From NCBI GenBank assembly GCA_035297265.1, contig DATGZH010000011.1:1-45963 (forward strand): a stretch of DNA of 45,963 nt. Direction: 5' to 3'. How positions within the stretch are numbered: the first letter of the stretch is position 1; each line of letters opens with the position of its first letter. The position numbers were made by a program, and so were the translations under genes. This document shows, in pieces, positions 16,226 to 24,718 of the stretch. The notes beneath the pieces were generated by a model, which did not search any database, was not told the origin of the DNA, and worked only from the letters and a program-made list of their open reading frames with translations. This stretch comes from DATGZH01 sp035297265. Lineage in GTDB: Bacteria; Actinomycetota; Acidimicrobiia; Acidimicrobiales; RAAP-2.

Positions 16226-18685
16226 TCAGACGTTCCCTCTGAAAGACCTCGACATCGCCAGCCAGGCAAGGACGGCCACGAAGTAGCAGGCGAGACCCAG
16301 GATCAACACGAAGTCGAAGCCGAAGGACATCGCAAGGATCGTGGCGAGGGAGGCCCCGACGACCGAGGCGAAGCCGTTGACCGCCCAGCCCCAGGCCACG
16401 TACTGGCGGGGGTGCTCGCCGAGCTGGGAGATCTCGCCGAGGCCGATCGGCATGAACATGCCGAAGCAGATGCCGAGAGGAGCGAGGACGAGGAACGTCA
16501 CGAGGATGCGGACGAACAGCGCCGTCTGTAGGAGGGCGTTGGTCAACGGGGTGAGGCCGAACAGATAGAAGAGTGTGAGGGCAATGAGGAGGCCGAAGAG
16601 CACGGGGATGGCTGCCCGACGGTGGCGGACCCGCTGGCTGGCCAGGGCCCCGAGACCGGTGAAGACGAGGAGCGACATGAGGGTGATCGTGAGGGCGTAG
16701 GTCGGATAGCCGAGGAACAGGTTGAGCAGCTGCATCAGGGTGATCTCGAAGAAGATGAACCCGAGCCCGACGCCAGCGAAGAAGATCGCCGACACGCCCT
16801 TGCGGGGTAGGCGGACCCAGGTCTTGCGGATGGCCACGAAGGGCAGCAGGAGAAAGATCGTGGCGGCGAAGATCGAGATGGCGAGCAGGAGGACGAGCAC
16901 CCGCTCCCCGACGGAGTTCTCCCGGTCGGCGCTGTTGAGTGGGTGGAAGAAGTTGGCCACGACCGTGCCGAAACGGGCGAAATGGTAGAAGTACGGGTCG
17001 TTGTCGGTCGTCGGCGTGATGTTGTACGGGTAGGCCGCGTAGAACGCTGGTAGCTGATCGGTCTGCGTCTTCACGACGCCGTTCACCGGGTTGGCCTTCG
17101 ACGCGTGGCCCCCGACCGTGAGCACGGTGCTGTCGCTGACCGGCTTCATGCTGGCCAGGAAGCGGAACACCTCGGCCGGCGTGAAGGCGTCCCGGCTGAC
17201 GAGGATCGTCGAGATCGGCAGGCCCAGGATCCCGCTCGGCGTGGTGGCCACCATGATATCGGCGGCGGGGTCGTGCACCCCCAGGTCGGCGAGGGCCTGG
17301 CGGGCGGTGGCCACGAAGCGCGACGTGCGTAGGTAGTAGACGTCGTCCACCTCGCCGAACTGGGCGACGAAGAGGCCACCGGACCGCAGGTGCTGGAGCA
17401 TCGACTCGATGCCGTTGGTCGTGTAGAGGTAGCTCTCCGAGAGCACGTAGGCGCTCGAGAGCGCCCCGTTCGTCGCGGCGTAGCTGTCGGGTGCCGGGTA
17501 CCAGATGAGGTTGTAGTGCTTCGCCGTCCGGGCCATGAAGGACCGGCCGTCGGCGTTGATGTAGCTGACGTGGGGGTTCTGGGCCAGGTGGCCGTCGAAG
17601 TTGGCGAAGGTGGTAGTCACGTAGCGCACGGTCACCGGATTGAGCTCGACCGCGTCGACGTGCCCGGCCCCGTAGTAGAGGGAGGCGAGCACCTCGCGGC
17701 CACCAGCGGCGCCGATGACCGCCTCCTGCCTCGGCGGGGAGCCGAGGAGGCGGAACGGGATCGAGCGGGGGTCCTGCGGGAAGCGGTAGCGGGCGAGGAA
17801 GGCTCTCGTGCCGTTCCACTTGAGGATCGACGCCCCGAGGATGCCGTCGTGGTAGAGCAGCAGCTGGTCGGGCCGACCGGCCGGGCGGGCCAGGTCGACC
17901 CGGATCACCGGTCCCCAGTCCGAGGCCACGGTCGTGCCGACGCCGATCTTGGTCTTGCTGCTGTCGACCCGCTGGGTCGGGAGGAGCCCGGGGCCGATCG
18001 TGAGGACGATCCCGACCACGAGGGCCACCGTGGCCAGGGCGAAGCGGGCCGGGTGGGCCGGCCGGGCCACCCACATGGCGCCGGCGGCCATCACGCTCAC
18101 GGCGAGCATGACCGCGGCGGGGGCGCCGAGCGAGCTGATCACGTAGATCACGACGGCGCAGGCGAGGCCGGCGCCGAGGAGGTCGGCGAAGTAGAGGCCC
18201 CCGATGGCCTTCGGCGCGCGGCCGAACAGCGTGGCCGAGATGACGCCGGCCGGGACGAAGGACACGAACAAGCAGAGGCAGAGGACGAGCAGCATCACCA
18301 GGCTCTTGGCCGAGCCCTTCCCGTAGAGCCAAACGGCCAGGGTGTTGATGCGGATGGTGGCGATGATGATGTAGGCGACGACGGTGGCTACCGCGCCGAG
18401 GAGGAAGCTCCAGTAGAGGACGGTCTCGGTGGCCGCGGCCCGGAGGCGCTTCGAGATGGCCACCATTACGCCGCCGGCCCCGACGCCGAGCAGGGCGAGA
18501 CCGATGACGAGGTACACGTAGTAGTAGAAGAGCTTGAACGAGACGATCCGCGTGTAACTGATCTCGATCAAGAGGGCCGAGAAGCTGATCGCGAGGATCT
18601 CGGCGTGGTGGCTGTAGCGCCAGGGCAACCGGGTCGGCGGTGCTGCGGCGTGCGTGGCTCGACGTCTCGCGGTGACCGCGACCAT
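16226..18685 (-). CDS. Membrane protein with spermidine-synthase-like core
   Basis: An 819-residue protein. About seven membrane helices (28-235) are followed by a soluble domain (about 240-600) and then seven or eight more helices (610-810). The soluble part has an aminopropyltransferase/methyltransferase-like Rossmann core, with the nucleotide-binding motif AVIGAAGGREVLASLYYGAGHVDAVELN (abbreviated; about 322-349) and the following INADGRSFM (about 376-384). Classical spermidine synthase has a catalytic Asp in the strand YDVIxxDxxDP. Here that region is YNLIWYPAPDSY (391-402), so the first Asp is missing and polyamine synthesis is doubtful. Such membrane-embedded homologues are widespread and uncharacterised. 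ATG start at 18685, divergent from the SOS cassette. Confidence 0.82.
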   Translation of the reverse strand: MVAVTARRRATHAAAPPTRLPWRYSHHAEILAISFSALLIEISYTRIVSFKLFYYYVYLVIGLALLGVGAGGVMVAISKRLRAAATETVLYWSFLLGAVATVVAYIIIATIRINTLAVWLYGKGSAKSLVMLLVLCLCLFVSFVPAGVISATLFGRAPKAIGGLYFADLLGAGLACAVVIYVISSLGAPAAVMLAVSVMAAGAMWVARPAHPARFALATVALVVGIVLTIGPGLLPTQRVDSSKTKIGVGTTVASDWGPVIRVDLARPAGRPDQLLLYHDGILGASILKWNGTRAFLARYRFPQDPRSIPFRLLGSPPRQEAVIGAAGGREVLASLYYGAGHVDAVELNPVTVRYVTTTFANFDGHLAQNPHVSYINADGRSFMARTAKHYNLIWYPAPDSYAATNGALSSAYVLSESYLYTTNGIESMLQHLRSGGLFVAQFGEVDDVYYLRTSRFVATARQALADLGVHDPAADIMVATTPSGILGLPISTILVSRDAFTPAEVFRFLASMKPVSDSTVLTVGGHASKANPVNGVVKTQTDQLPAFYAAYPYNITPTTDNDPYFYHFARFGTVVANFFHPLNSADRENSVGERVLVLLLAISIFAATIFLLLPFVAIRKTWVRLPRKGVSAIFFAGVGLGFIFFEITLMQLLNLFLGYPTYALTITLMSLLVFTGLGALASQRVRHRRAAIPVLFGLLIALTLFYLFGLTPLTNALLQTALFVRILVTFLVLAPLGICFGMFMPIGLGEISQLGEHPRQYVAWGWAVNGFASVVGASLATILAMSFGFDFVLILGLACYFVAVLAWLAMSRSFRGNV

Positions 18686-18822
18686 TGGCGGCTCACGTTA
18701 GGTGAGGCGGTGCGGCGGTCGCCGTGACCCCACCGGCCGACGGGGCCGACGGGGCTCTCAGCGAGGAAATCCCTGGTCGGAGCGCCTTTCACCCGCCCTG
18801 TGCGCCCGGGACGACCCCTCGG

Positions 18823-18842
18823 TATAGTGCGAACGTATGTTC
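18823..18842 (+). promoter_or_regulatory. SOS promoter: -10 TATAGT plus LexA box over the imuA' start codon
   Basis: TATAGT (18823-18828) is followed directly by CGAACGTATGTTCG, a perfect GAAC-N4-GTTC LexA palindrome of the actinobacterial type (18831-18842). The ATG of imuA' (18837-18839) lies inside the box. The transcription start would therefore be at or next to the ATG, giving a leaderless mRNA, and LexA would sit on the start site itself. Confidence 0.85.
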
Positions 18843-19568
18843 GTACAGGCCCCGTCGGGGGCGGGGGGTCGGGCCCGCGACGGGGCCCGGGAGCGGCCGG
18901 ATCTCGCGGCCTTGGCCGCCCGGGCCCGGCCGGTCTCGAGTGCGGCCAGCCGGCTCCTCCCATTGCCCGCACCCCTGGCCCCGCTCTTCTCCGACCGGGC
19001 CTTGCGACGCGGTTCGACGACGATGGTCACGGGGGCCCCGGGCGCGGGGGCCACCACCCTGGCCCTCACGCTCCTCGTCGGGGCCTCGCGCTCGGGCAGC
19101 TGGTGCGGGCTCGTGGGCCTGGCCGACCCCGGCGTGGTGGCGATGGCCGAGCTCGGCCTCGATCTCCTCCGCCTCGCGCTCGTCCCCGCGCCCGGCGGCG
19201 CCTGGGCCGAGGCCGCGGCCACCTTGCTGGACGGGGTCGACGTGGTGCTCGTGCGGGCACCCGGTCGCGTCGGGCTGACCGCCGGCCGCCTCCTCAGCGC
19301 GCGGGCGAAGGAGCGCAAGAGCGCGCTCGTCGTGCTCGGGGCCCGGGCCGCCGACTGGCCCGAGGCCCCCGACCTCACCGTGACGGTGACGGGGTCGACG
19401 TGGGTCGGGATCGGGACGGGCCACGGCCATCTGCGGGGCCGCCGGGCCGAGCTCTCGGTGACCGGGCGACGGTCGGCCGGCCGGGAGACCAGGCACACCG
19501 TCTGGCTGCCGGCGGCCGCCGGGGCGGCCGCCCCCCTCGACGCCGGTCACGCCGGCCGGTCGGCGTGA
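18837..19568 (+). CDS. imuA': SOS mutasome accessory protein ImuA'
   Basis: A 243-residue RecA-like/SulA-like protein, first gene of the imuA'-imuB-dnaE2 cassette. It has the core strand TTMVTGAPGAGATTLALTLLVGASRSG; the loop GAPGAGATT is a relaxed P-loop lacking the lysine, so ATP binding is doubtful, as in mycobacterial ImuA'. Later come a Walker-B-like VDVVLVRAP and a basic/alanine-rich tail. ImuA' helps recruit DnaE2 and ImuB for error-prone translesion synthesis after DNA damage. Identification rests mainly on gene order, the LexA box and the general fold, because this protein diverges quickly. Confidence 0.85.
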   Translation: MFVQAPSGAGGRARDGARERPDLAALAARARPVSSAASRLLPLPAPLAPLFSDRALRRGSTTMVTGAPGAGATTLALTLLVGASRSGSWCGLVGLADPGVVAMAELGLDLLRLALVPAPGGAWAEAAATLLDGVDVVLVRAPGRVGLTAGRLLSARAKERKSALVVLGARAADWPEAPDLTVTVTGSTWVGIGTGHGHLRGRRAELSVTGRRSAGRETRHTVWLPAAAGAAAPLDAGHAGRSA

Positions 19569-19577
19569 CGCCTCGCC

Positions 19578-20678
19578 ATGGAGCGGCTGGTCGCCCTCTC
19601 CTGCCCCCAGCTCCTCTCTGAGGGGGAGCGCGGCGAAGAACCCCGCGCCTTCCTCGAGGTCGTCCACGCGGTGGAGGCCTTCTGCCCCTGGGTGGAGACC
19701 ACCTCGCTCGGGGTCTGCACGCTGCCCGCCCGGGGGCCCAGCCGGTTCTTCGGCGGGGAGGCCTCGTTCGTCGCCCAGCTCCGGGTGGCGGTGGCCGAGG
19801 TGCTGGGCGACGAAGAGGCGGTCGGCGTGGGGGTGGCCGACGGGCTCTTCGCCGCCCTCCTGGCCGCCCGTTCCGACGAGGTGGTGGCACCGGGGGAGAC
19901 CGCGGGCTTCCTCGCCCCGTGGCCGGTCGGCGTGCTCGGCCGGCCCGACCTGGCCGTCACCTTGCCGCGCCTCGGCGTGCACACCCTCGGGCAGTTCGCG
20001 GCCCTCCCCACGCGCCACGTGCTCGCCCGCTTCGGGGCGGACGCCGCCGCCTGCCACCGGGTGGCCCGGGGGGAGGAGGGCGACCTCGTCGGGCTGCGCG
20101 ACCCGGCGGTCGCCCGCCGGCTCCGGCGCCTCGATGGCGAGCTGCCTGACGTCACACCCCAGGCGGGGTTCTTCGGCGGGGTCTCCGACGCCGACGTCCG
20201 GGCCGCTCGCACCCTCGCCCGCCTCCAGGAGCGTCTCGGCCCCGAGGCCGTCGTGGTCGGTCGCCTCTCGGGCGGCCGGGGCCCGGCGGAGCGGGCCCGG
20301 TTGCTGCCGTGGGGGAGCCGGGACGCCGACCCCGCCTCGGCCCCCGTCCCCGACGGCGCCCCCTGGCCGGGTCGGCTCCCCCCGCCCTCGCCGGTCACCG
20401 TGCTCCTCCGGCCGCGCCCCGCCGAGGTGGTCGACCGGGCGGACCGGCCGGTGCGGGTCACCGGCCGGGGCCTCCTCAGCGCGTCGCCGCAACGGATCTC
20501 GGTGGACGGCGGCCCCTTCGCCGATGTCGGCGCCTGGGCCGGTCCCTACCCGGCCACCGATCGCTGGTGGTCGACCCGGCGGCGCCAGGCCCGCCTGCAG
20601 GTGGTGCTCGACAGCGGCGGGGCGCTCCTCCTCGCCGCCGAGCGCGGCCACTGGTCGGTCGAGGCGGCCTACGACTGA
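19578..20678 (+). CDS. imuB: ImuB, strongly reduced Y-family polymerase-like protein
   Basis: A 366-residue ImuB, against about 500-530 residues in mycobacteria. Recognisable blocks are the first strand ERLVALSCP, then LPARGPSRFFGGEASF (about 49-64), VGVADGLFAALLAAR (84-98), the helix-hairpin-helix LPRLGVHTLGQFAALP (129-144), GGRGPAERARLLPWG (232-246) and the terminal WSVEAAYD. Two regions are absent: the fingers/palm segment between strand 1 and EPRAFLEVV (near residue 20), and the little-finger domain, since VARGEEGDL (163-171) passes almost directly to the clamp-motif region. The expected beta-clamp motif is QAGFF (195-199), a weak form. ATG at 19578, nine bases after imuA'; the stop overlaps the dnaE2 ATG. 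Confidence 0.87.
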   Translation: MERLVALSCPQLLSEGERGEEPRAFLEVVHAVEAFCPWVETTSLGVCTLPARGPSRFFGGEASFVAQLRVAVAEVLGDEEAVGVGVADGLFAALLAARSDEVVAPGETAGFLAPWPVGVLGRPDLAVTLPRLGVHTLGQFAALPTRHVLARFGADAAACHRVARGEEGDLVGLRDPAVARRLRRLDGELPDVTPQAGFFGGVSDADVRAARTLARLQERLGPEAVVVGRLSGGRGPAERARLLPWGSRDADPASAPVPDGAPWPGRLPPPSPVTVLLRPRPAEVVDRADRPVRVTGRGLLSASPQRISVDGGPFADVGAWAGPYPATDRWWSTRRRQARLQVVLDSGGALLLAAERGHWSVEAAYD

Positions 20679-23600
20679 TGATCCGTCACCCGCCCGCCGG
20701 CCCCCCCTACGCCGAGCTGCACGCCCACTCGGACTTCAGCTTCCTCGACGGCGCGAGCGATCCCGAAGAGCTCGTGGTCGAGGCCCACCGGCTCGGGCTC
20801 AGCGCCCTCGCCCTCACCGACCACCACGGCTTCTACGGCGTGGTCCGTTTCGCCGAGACGGCCCGGGTCCTCGGGCTCCCGACGGTCTTCGGGGCCGAGC
20901 TCACGCTGGCCCCCGCCGGCCCCCGGACGGGCGAGCCCGACCCGGTCGGCGCCCACCTCGTCGTGCTCGCCCGGGACCCCGAGGGCTACGCCCGCCTGTC
21001 GGTGGCCCTCGCCGACGCCCACCTGACCGGGGGCGAGAAGGGCAAGCCCGTGTGCACGCTCGAGGACCTGGCCGCCCGGCACGGCGGCCACTGGCAGGTG
21101 CTCACCGGGTGTCGCAAGGGGGCGGTGCCGTCCACCCTCGTGGCCGCCGGCCCCTCGGCCGCCCGGCGCGAGCTCGAGCGCCTCGTGGCCGTCTTCGGCC
21201 GTGAGGCCGTCGTGGTCGAGCTGTGGGACCACGGCGACCCGCTCGACACCGCCCGCAACGACGCCCTCGCCGTGCTCGCCGCCGAGGTCGGGGTCGACGC
21301 GGTGGCCACCAACAACGTGCACTACGCCACGCCGGCGGGCTACCGGTTGGCCACCACGCTCGCCGCCGTCCGGGCCAGGCGGCCCCTGGCCGAGCTGGAG
21401 GGGTGGCTGCCCCCGGCGGACACCGCGTGCCTCCGCTCGGGGGCCGAGCAGGCCCGGCGCTTCGCCCGCTGGCCCGGGGTGGTCGAGGGGGCGGCAGAGC
21501 TCGGGGCGCGCTGCGCCTTCGACCTGCGCCTCGTGGCCCCGAGGCTCCCCGACTTCGTGGTGCCCGAGGGCTACGACGAGCAGCGCTACCTGACCGAGCT
21601 CGTGGAGCGGGGCGGCCTCGAGCGCTACGGCCCGCGCCAGGCCGAGCGGGTGCCGGGGGCCTGGGCCCAGATCGACCACGAGCTGTCGGTGATCGGCGCC
21701 CTCGGGTTCGCCGGCTACTTCCTCGTGGTGTGGGACATCGCCGAGGTCTGCCGACGGCTCGACATCTACTGCCAGGGGCGGGGCTCGGCCGCCAACTCGG
21801 CCGTCTGCTACGCCCTCGGCGTCACCAACGTCGACGCGGTGGCCCTCGGCCTCCTCTTCGAGCGGTTCCTCTCGCCGGCGCGCGACGGGCCGCCCGACAT
21901 CGACGTGGACATCGAGTCCGGCCGCCGGGAAGAGGTCATCCAGTACGTCTACGAGCGCTACGGCCGCCGCCACGCCGCGCAGGTGGCCAACGTCATCACC
22001 TACCGCCCGCGCTCGGCCATCCGCGACGTCGGCAAGGCCCTCGGCTACTCGATGGAGGAGGTGGGGGCCTGGGCCTCGGGCGTGGACCACGTCCACCACC
22101 GCGGCCCGGGCGCGGCGTCGGCCGTCACCGCGGTGGCCACCGAGGCAGCGCGGGCCGGGCCCGACGGCGGGGGTGCCCTGCCGCCGCTCGTGGCCGAGCT
22201 GGCGGTGGAGGTGCTCGACCGTCCCCGGCACCTCGGCATCCACTCCGCCGGCATGGTCATCTGCGACCGGCCGGTGGTGGAGGTGTGCCCGGTCGAGTGG
22301 GGGCGCATGCCCGGACGGACGGTGCTCCAGTGGGACAAGGACGACTGCGCGGCCATCGGGCTCGTGAAGTTCGACCTCCTCGGCCTCGGCATGCTCGACG
22401 CCCTCCACCGGGCGGTCGACCTCGTGGCCGAGCACCACGGGGTCGAGCTCGACCTCGGCCGGCTGCCCCAGGAGCCCGCGGTCTACGACCTCTTGTGCCG
22501 GGCCGACACGGTCGGGGTCTTCCAGGTGGAGAGCCGGGCCCAGATGGCCACCCTCCCCCGGGTCGAGCCGCGCTGCTTCTACGACCTCGTGGTCGAGGTG
22601 GCGCTGATCCGGCCCGGGCCCATCCAGGGTCAGGCGGTCAACCCCTACATCCGCCGGCGTCGCGGGCTCGAGCCCGTCACCTACCTGCACCCCCTCCTGG
22701 AGCCCATCCTCAAGCGCACGCTCGGGGTCCCCCTCTTCCAGGAGCAGCTGATGGAGATGGCCGTGGCCGTGGCCGGGTTCAGCGCGGCGGAGGCCGACGA
22801 GCTCCGTCAGGCCATGGCGGCCAAGCGCTCTGCCGCCCGCATGGAGCGGCTGCGGGCCCGCCTCTACGCCGGCATGGCCGAGAAGGGGATCACCGGCGAG
22901 ACGGCCGACGCCATGCACCGCGCGCTCGCCGCCTTCGCCAACTTCGGCTTCCCCGAGTCCCACTCGGTGTCCTTCGCCCACCTCGTGTACTCCTCGGCCT
23001 GGTTGAAGCTCCACTACCCGACGGCCTTCTACGCCGGCCTGCTCAACGCGCAGCCCATGGGGTTCTGGTCCCCCCAGAGCCTGGTGGCCGACGCCAAGCG
23101 CCACGGGGTGGAGGTCCGCCGGCCCCACGTCGACCGGAGCCGGGCCACCGCCTCGCTCGAGGGCGGCGACCGGCCCGACGACCGGCCAGCCCTCCGGCTC
23201 GGCCTCCTCGGCGTGCGGGGCCTCGGGGAGGAGGTGGCCGAGCGGATCGCCGCCGGGCGTCCCTGGCGGGGCCAGGAGGACCTGGTCCGCCGGGCCGGGG
23301 TGAGCCGGGCCCAGCTGGAGCTCCTGGCCGCGGCGGGCGCCCTCGACGGGGGCGGCGGGGCGCGGTCCTCCCGCCGGGGCCTCCTCTGGTCGGCCGGGGC
23401 GGCGGCCCAGGCCACCCCGGACCGCCTGCCCGGGATCGTGGTCGGGACCGAGGCCCCGGAGCTGCCCGAGCCCACGGCCATGGAGGCCGTCGGCGACGAC
23501 CTGTGGGCGCTCGGCCTCGCCCCGGAGCGCACGGCCATGGAGCTCGTCCGCCCGGCCCTCGTCGACCTCGGGGTGGTACCGGCCGACCAGCTGGTGGGCC

Positions 23601-23887
23601 AGCGCGACGGCAGCCGGGTGCTCGTGGCCGGGGTGGTCACCCACCGCCAGCACCCCGAGACGGCCCACGGCGCGGTGTTCGTCAACCTGGAGGACGAGAC
23701 CGGCCACGTGAACGTGATCTTCTCCCGGGGCGCCTGGGCGAGGTGGCGCCACGTGGCCCGCCACGCGCCGGTCCTCCTCGTCCGGGGCCGCCTCGAGCTG
23801 GGGCAGGGGGCGGTCAACCTGAACGCCGAGCGGGTCGAGGCGCTCCGGCTCGGCGCCCCGGTGCCCGCGTCCAGGGACTTCCGCTGA
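20678..23887 (+). CDS. dnaE2: Error-prone DNA polymerase III alpha DnaE2
   Basis: A 1069-residue C-family polymerase of normal DnaE2 length. The N-terminal PHP domain (YAELHAHSDFSFLDGAS, LTDHHGFYG) is followed by the palm with catalytic PDIDVDIESGRREEVIQY near 405-420, then FQVESRAQMATLPR, the polymerase segment PLFQEQLMEMAVAVAGFS, a helix-hairpin-helix region, and a C-terminal OB domain (FVNLEDETGHVNVIF), ending in SRDFR as is common in DnaE2. It performs SOS-induced mutagenic lesion bypass, and its access to the replication clamp depends on ImuB. The ATG at 20678 overlaps the imuB stop (ATGA). The long open frames on the opposite strand here are composition artefacts. Confidence 0.97.
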   Translation: MIRHPPAGPPYAELHAHSDFSFLDGASDPEELVVEAHRLGLSALALTDHHGFYGVVRFAETARVLGLPTVFGAELTLAPAGPRTGEPDPVGAHLVVLARDPEGYARLSVALADAHLTGGEKGKPVCTLEDLAARHGGHWQVLTGCRKGAVPSTLVAAGPSAARRELERLVAVFGREAVVVELWDHGDPLDTARNDALAVLAAEVGVDAVATNNVHYATPAGYRLATTLAAVRARRPLAELEGWLPPADTACLRSGAEQARRFARWPGVVEGAAELGARCAFDLRLVAPRLPDFVVPEGYDEQRYLTELVERGGLERYGPRQAERVPGAWAQIDHELSVIGALGFAGYFLVVWDIAEVCRRLDIYCQGRGSAANSAVCYALGVTNVDAVALGLLFERFLSPARDGPPDIDVDIESGRREEVIQYVYERYGRRHAAQVANVITYRPRSAIRDVGKALGYSMEEVGAWASGVDHVHHRGPGAASAVTAVATEAARAGPDGGGALPPLVAELAVEVLDRPRHLGIHSAGMVICDRPVVEVCPVEWGRMPGRTVLQWDKDDCAAIGLVKFDLLGLGMLDALHRAVDLVAEHHGVELDLGRLPQEPAVYDLLCRADTVGVFQVESRAQMATLPRVEPRCFYDLVVEVALIRPGPIQGQAVNPYIRRRRGLEPVTYLHPLLEPILKRTLGVPLFQEQLMEMAVAVAGFSAAEADELRQAMAAKRSAARMERLRARLYAGMAEKGITGETADAMHRALAAFANFGFPESHSVSFAHLVYSSAWLKLHYPTAFYAGLLNAQPMGFWSPQSLVADAKRHGVEVRRPHVDRSRATASLEGGDRPDDRPALRLGLLGVRGLGEEVAERIAAGRPWRGQEDLVRRAGVSRAQLELLAAAGALDGGGGARSSRRGLLWSAGAAAQATPDRLPGIVVGTEAPELPEPTAMEAVGDDLWALGLAPERTAMELVRPALVDLGVVPADQLVGQRDGSRVLVAGVVTHRQHPETAHGAVFVNLEDETGHVNVIFSRGAWARWRHVARHAPVLLVRGRLELGQGAVNLNAERVEALRLGAPVPASRDFR

Positions 23888-23971
23888 CGGGCCGGCCTGG
23901 GTGACCCGTCGCGGCCCGGCCGAGCACCTAACGTTGCAGGGCCGCAAGGACGTTCGAGGGGGTTCCAGCAG

Positions 23972-24709
23972 TTGGGCACGACACGAAGGGCACGGGCCGT
24001 GCTGGCCGCCGTACCCCGACGAGGCCTGGCCGTCGCCCTCGTGGCCCTCGTCGGGGCGGCCACGCTCGCCGGCTGCTCGGGGAGCCCCGCGGCCAGCCCG
24101 CCGACCACGGCCAAGAACCTCACGCCCACCACGTCGCGGCCGGCCAACCAGCCCCGGCCGGCCCCGACCACCACGGTGCCGGCCGGCGTGAGCAGCCTCG
24201 AGGGCCGGCTGCTCGCCGTCGGCGACCTGCCGGCCGGCTGGCAGCAGCTCAGTCGCTCGCCGACCCCGGTGGGCAGCGCCAGCACCGGGCTGGGCTCGGG
24301 GAGCTGCCTCAAGATCCTCCACACCGTGGGCGCGCCCCGGGCCGGGGCCACCGCCGACTTCACGACGGGCCCCGTGCAGCTGAACGAGGTGATCACGCAG
24401 TTCACCTCGTCGAGCGCGGCCGCCGCCGCCTACAAGTCGGCCAACTCGGTCCTCTCGTCGTGCACCAGCCTGGCCGGCGTGCTCGGCACGCCGTCGGTGG
24501 GCGGCACCATCGGACCGCTCAGCTTCCCGTCGGTGGGCGACGAGAGCACGGGCTACGCCCTCGACATCACGGCCCAGAACTACTCGAAGCCGGTCCAGCT
24601 CGTCGTCGGCCGGTCCGGGCCCTACCTGATCCAGCTCTACGGGATCAGCACCACGACCCCGACGTTGCACCAGCTCGCGGTGCTGGCCTTCAACAAGGCC
24701 AACGGCTGA
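23972..24709 (+). CDS. Secreted lipoprotein of unknown function
   Basis: A 245-residue lipoprotein. It has a signal peptide with twin arginines and the lipobox LAGC (cysteine near residue 35), followed by a Ser/Thr/Pro-rich linker to about residue 70. The globular domain (LLAVGDLPAGWQQLSRSP...VITQFTSSSAAAAAYKSANSVLSSC) resembles PknH/LppH-like or DUF3558-type actinobacterial sensor lipoproteins in pattern only. Two cysteines (near 104 and 163) may pair. The start is a TTG at 23972 with GAGGGGG about nine bases upstream, and a possible -10 TAACGT is at 23929-23934. It follows dnaE2 by 84 bp and is probably independent of the SOS cassette. Confidence 0.75.
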   Translation: MGTTRRARAVLAAVPRRGLAVALVALVGAATLAGCSGSPAASPPTTAKNLTPTTSRPANQPRPAPTTTVPAGVSSLEGRLLAVGDLPAGWQQLSRSPTPVGSASTGLGSGSCLKILHTVGAPRAGATADFTTGPVQLNEVITQFTSSSAAAAAYKSANSVLSSCTSLAGVLGTPSVGGTIGPLSFPSVGDESTGYALDITAQNYSKPVQLVVGRSGPYLIQLYGISTTTPTLHQLAVLAFNKANG

Positions 24710-24718
24710 CCCGATCGC

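Noticed and set aside
15895..16269. A 124-codon minus-strand frame across the small membrane protein
   Set aside because: It overlaps a better ORF with a ribosome site and membrane helix, runs into the end of the large membrane gene, and has no similarity or sensible composition.
20669..24670. A 1333-codon open frame antisense to imuB end, dnaE2 and the lipoprotein
   Set aside because: It has no recognisable domain and biased composition, and lies opposite a clearly conserved polymerase; long antisense frames are expected at this GC content.
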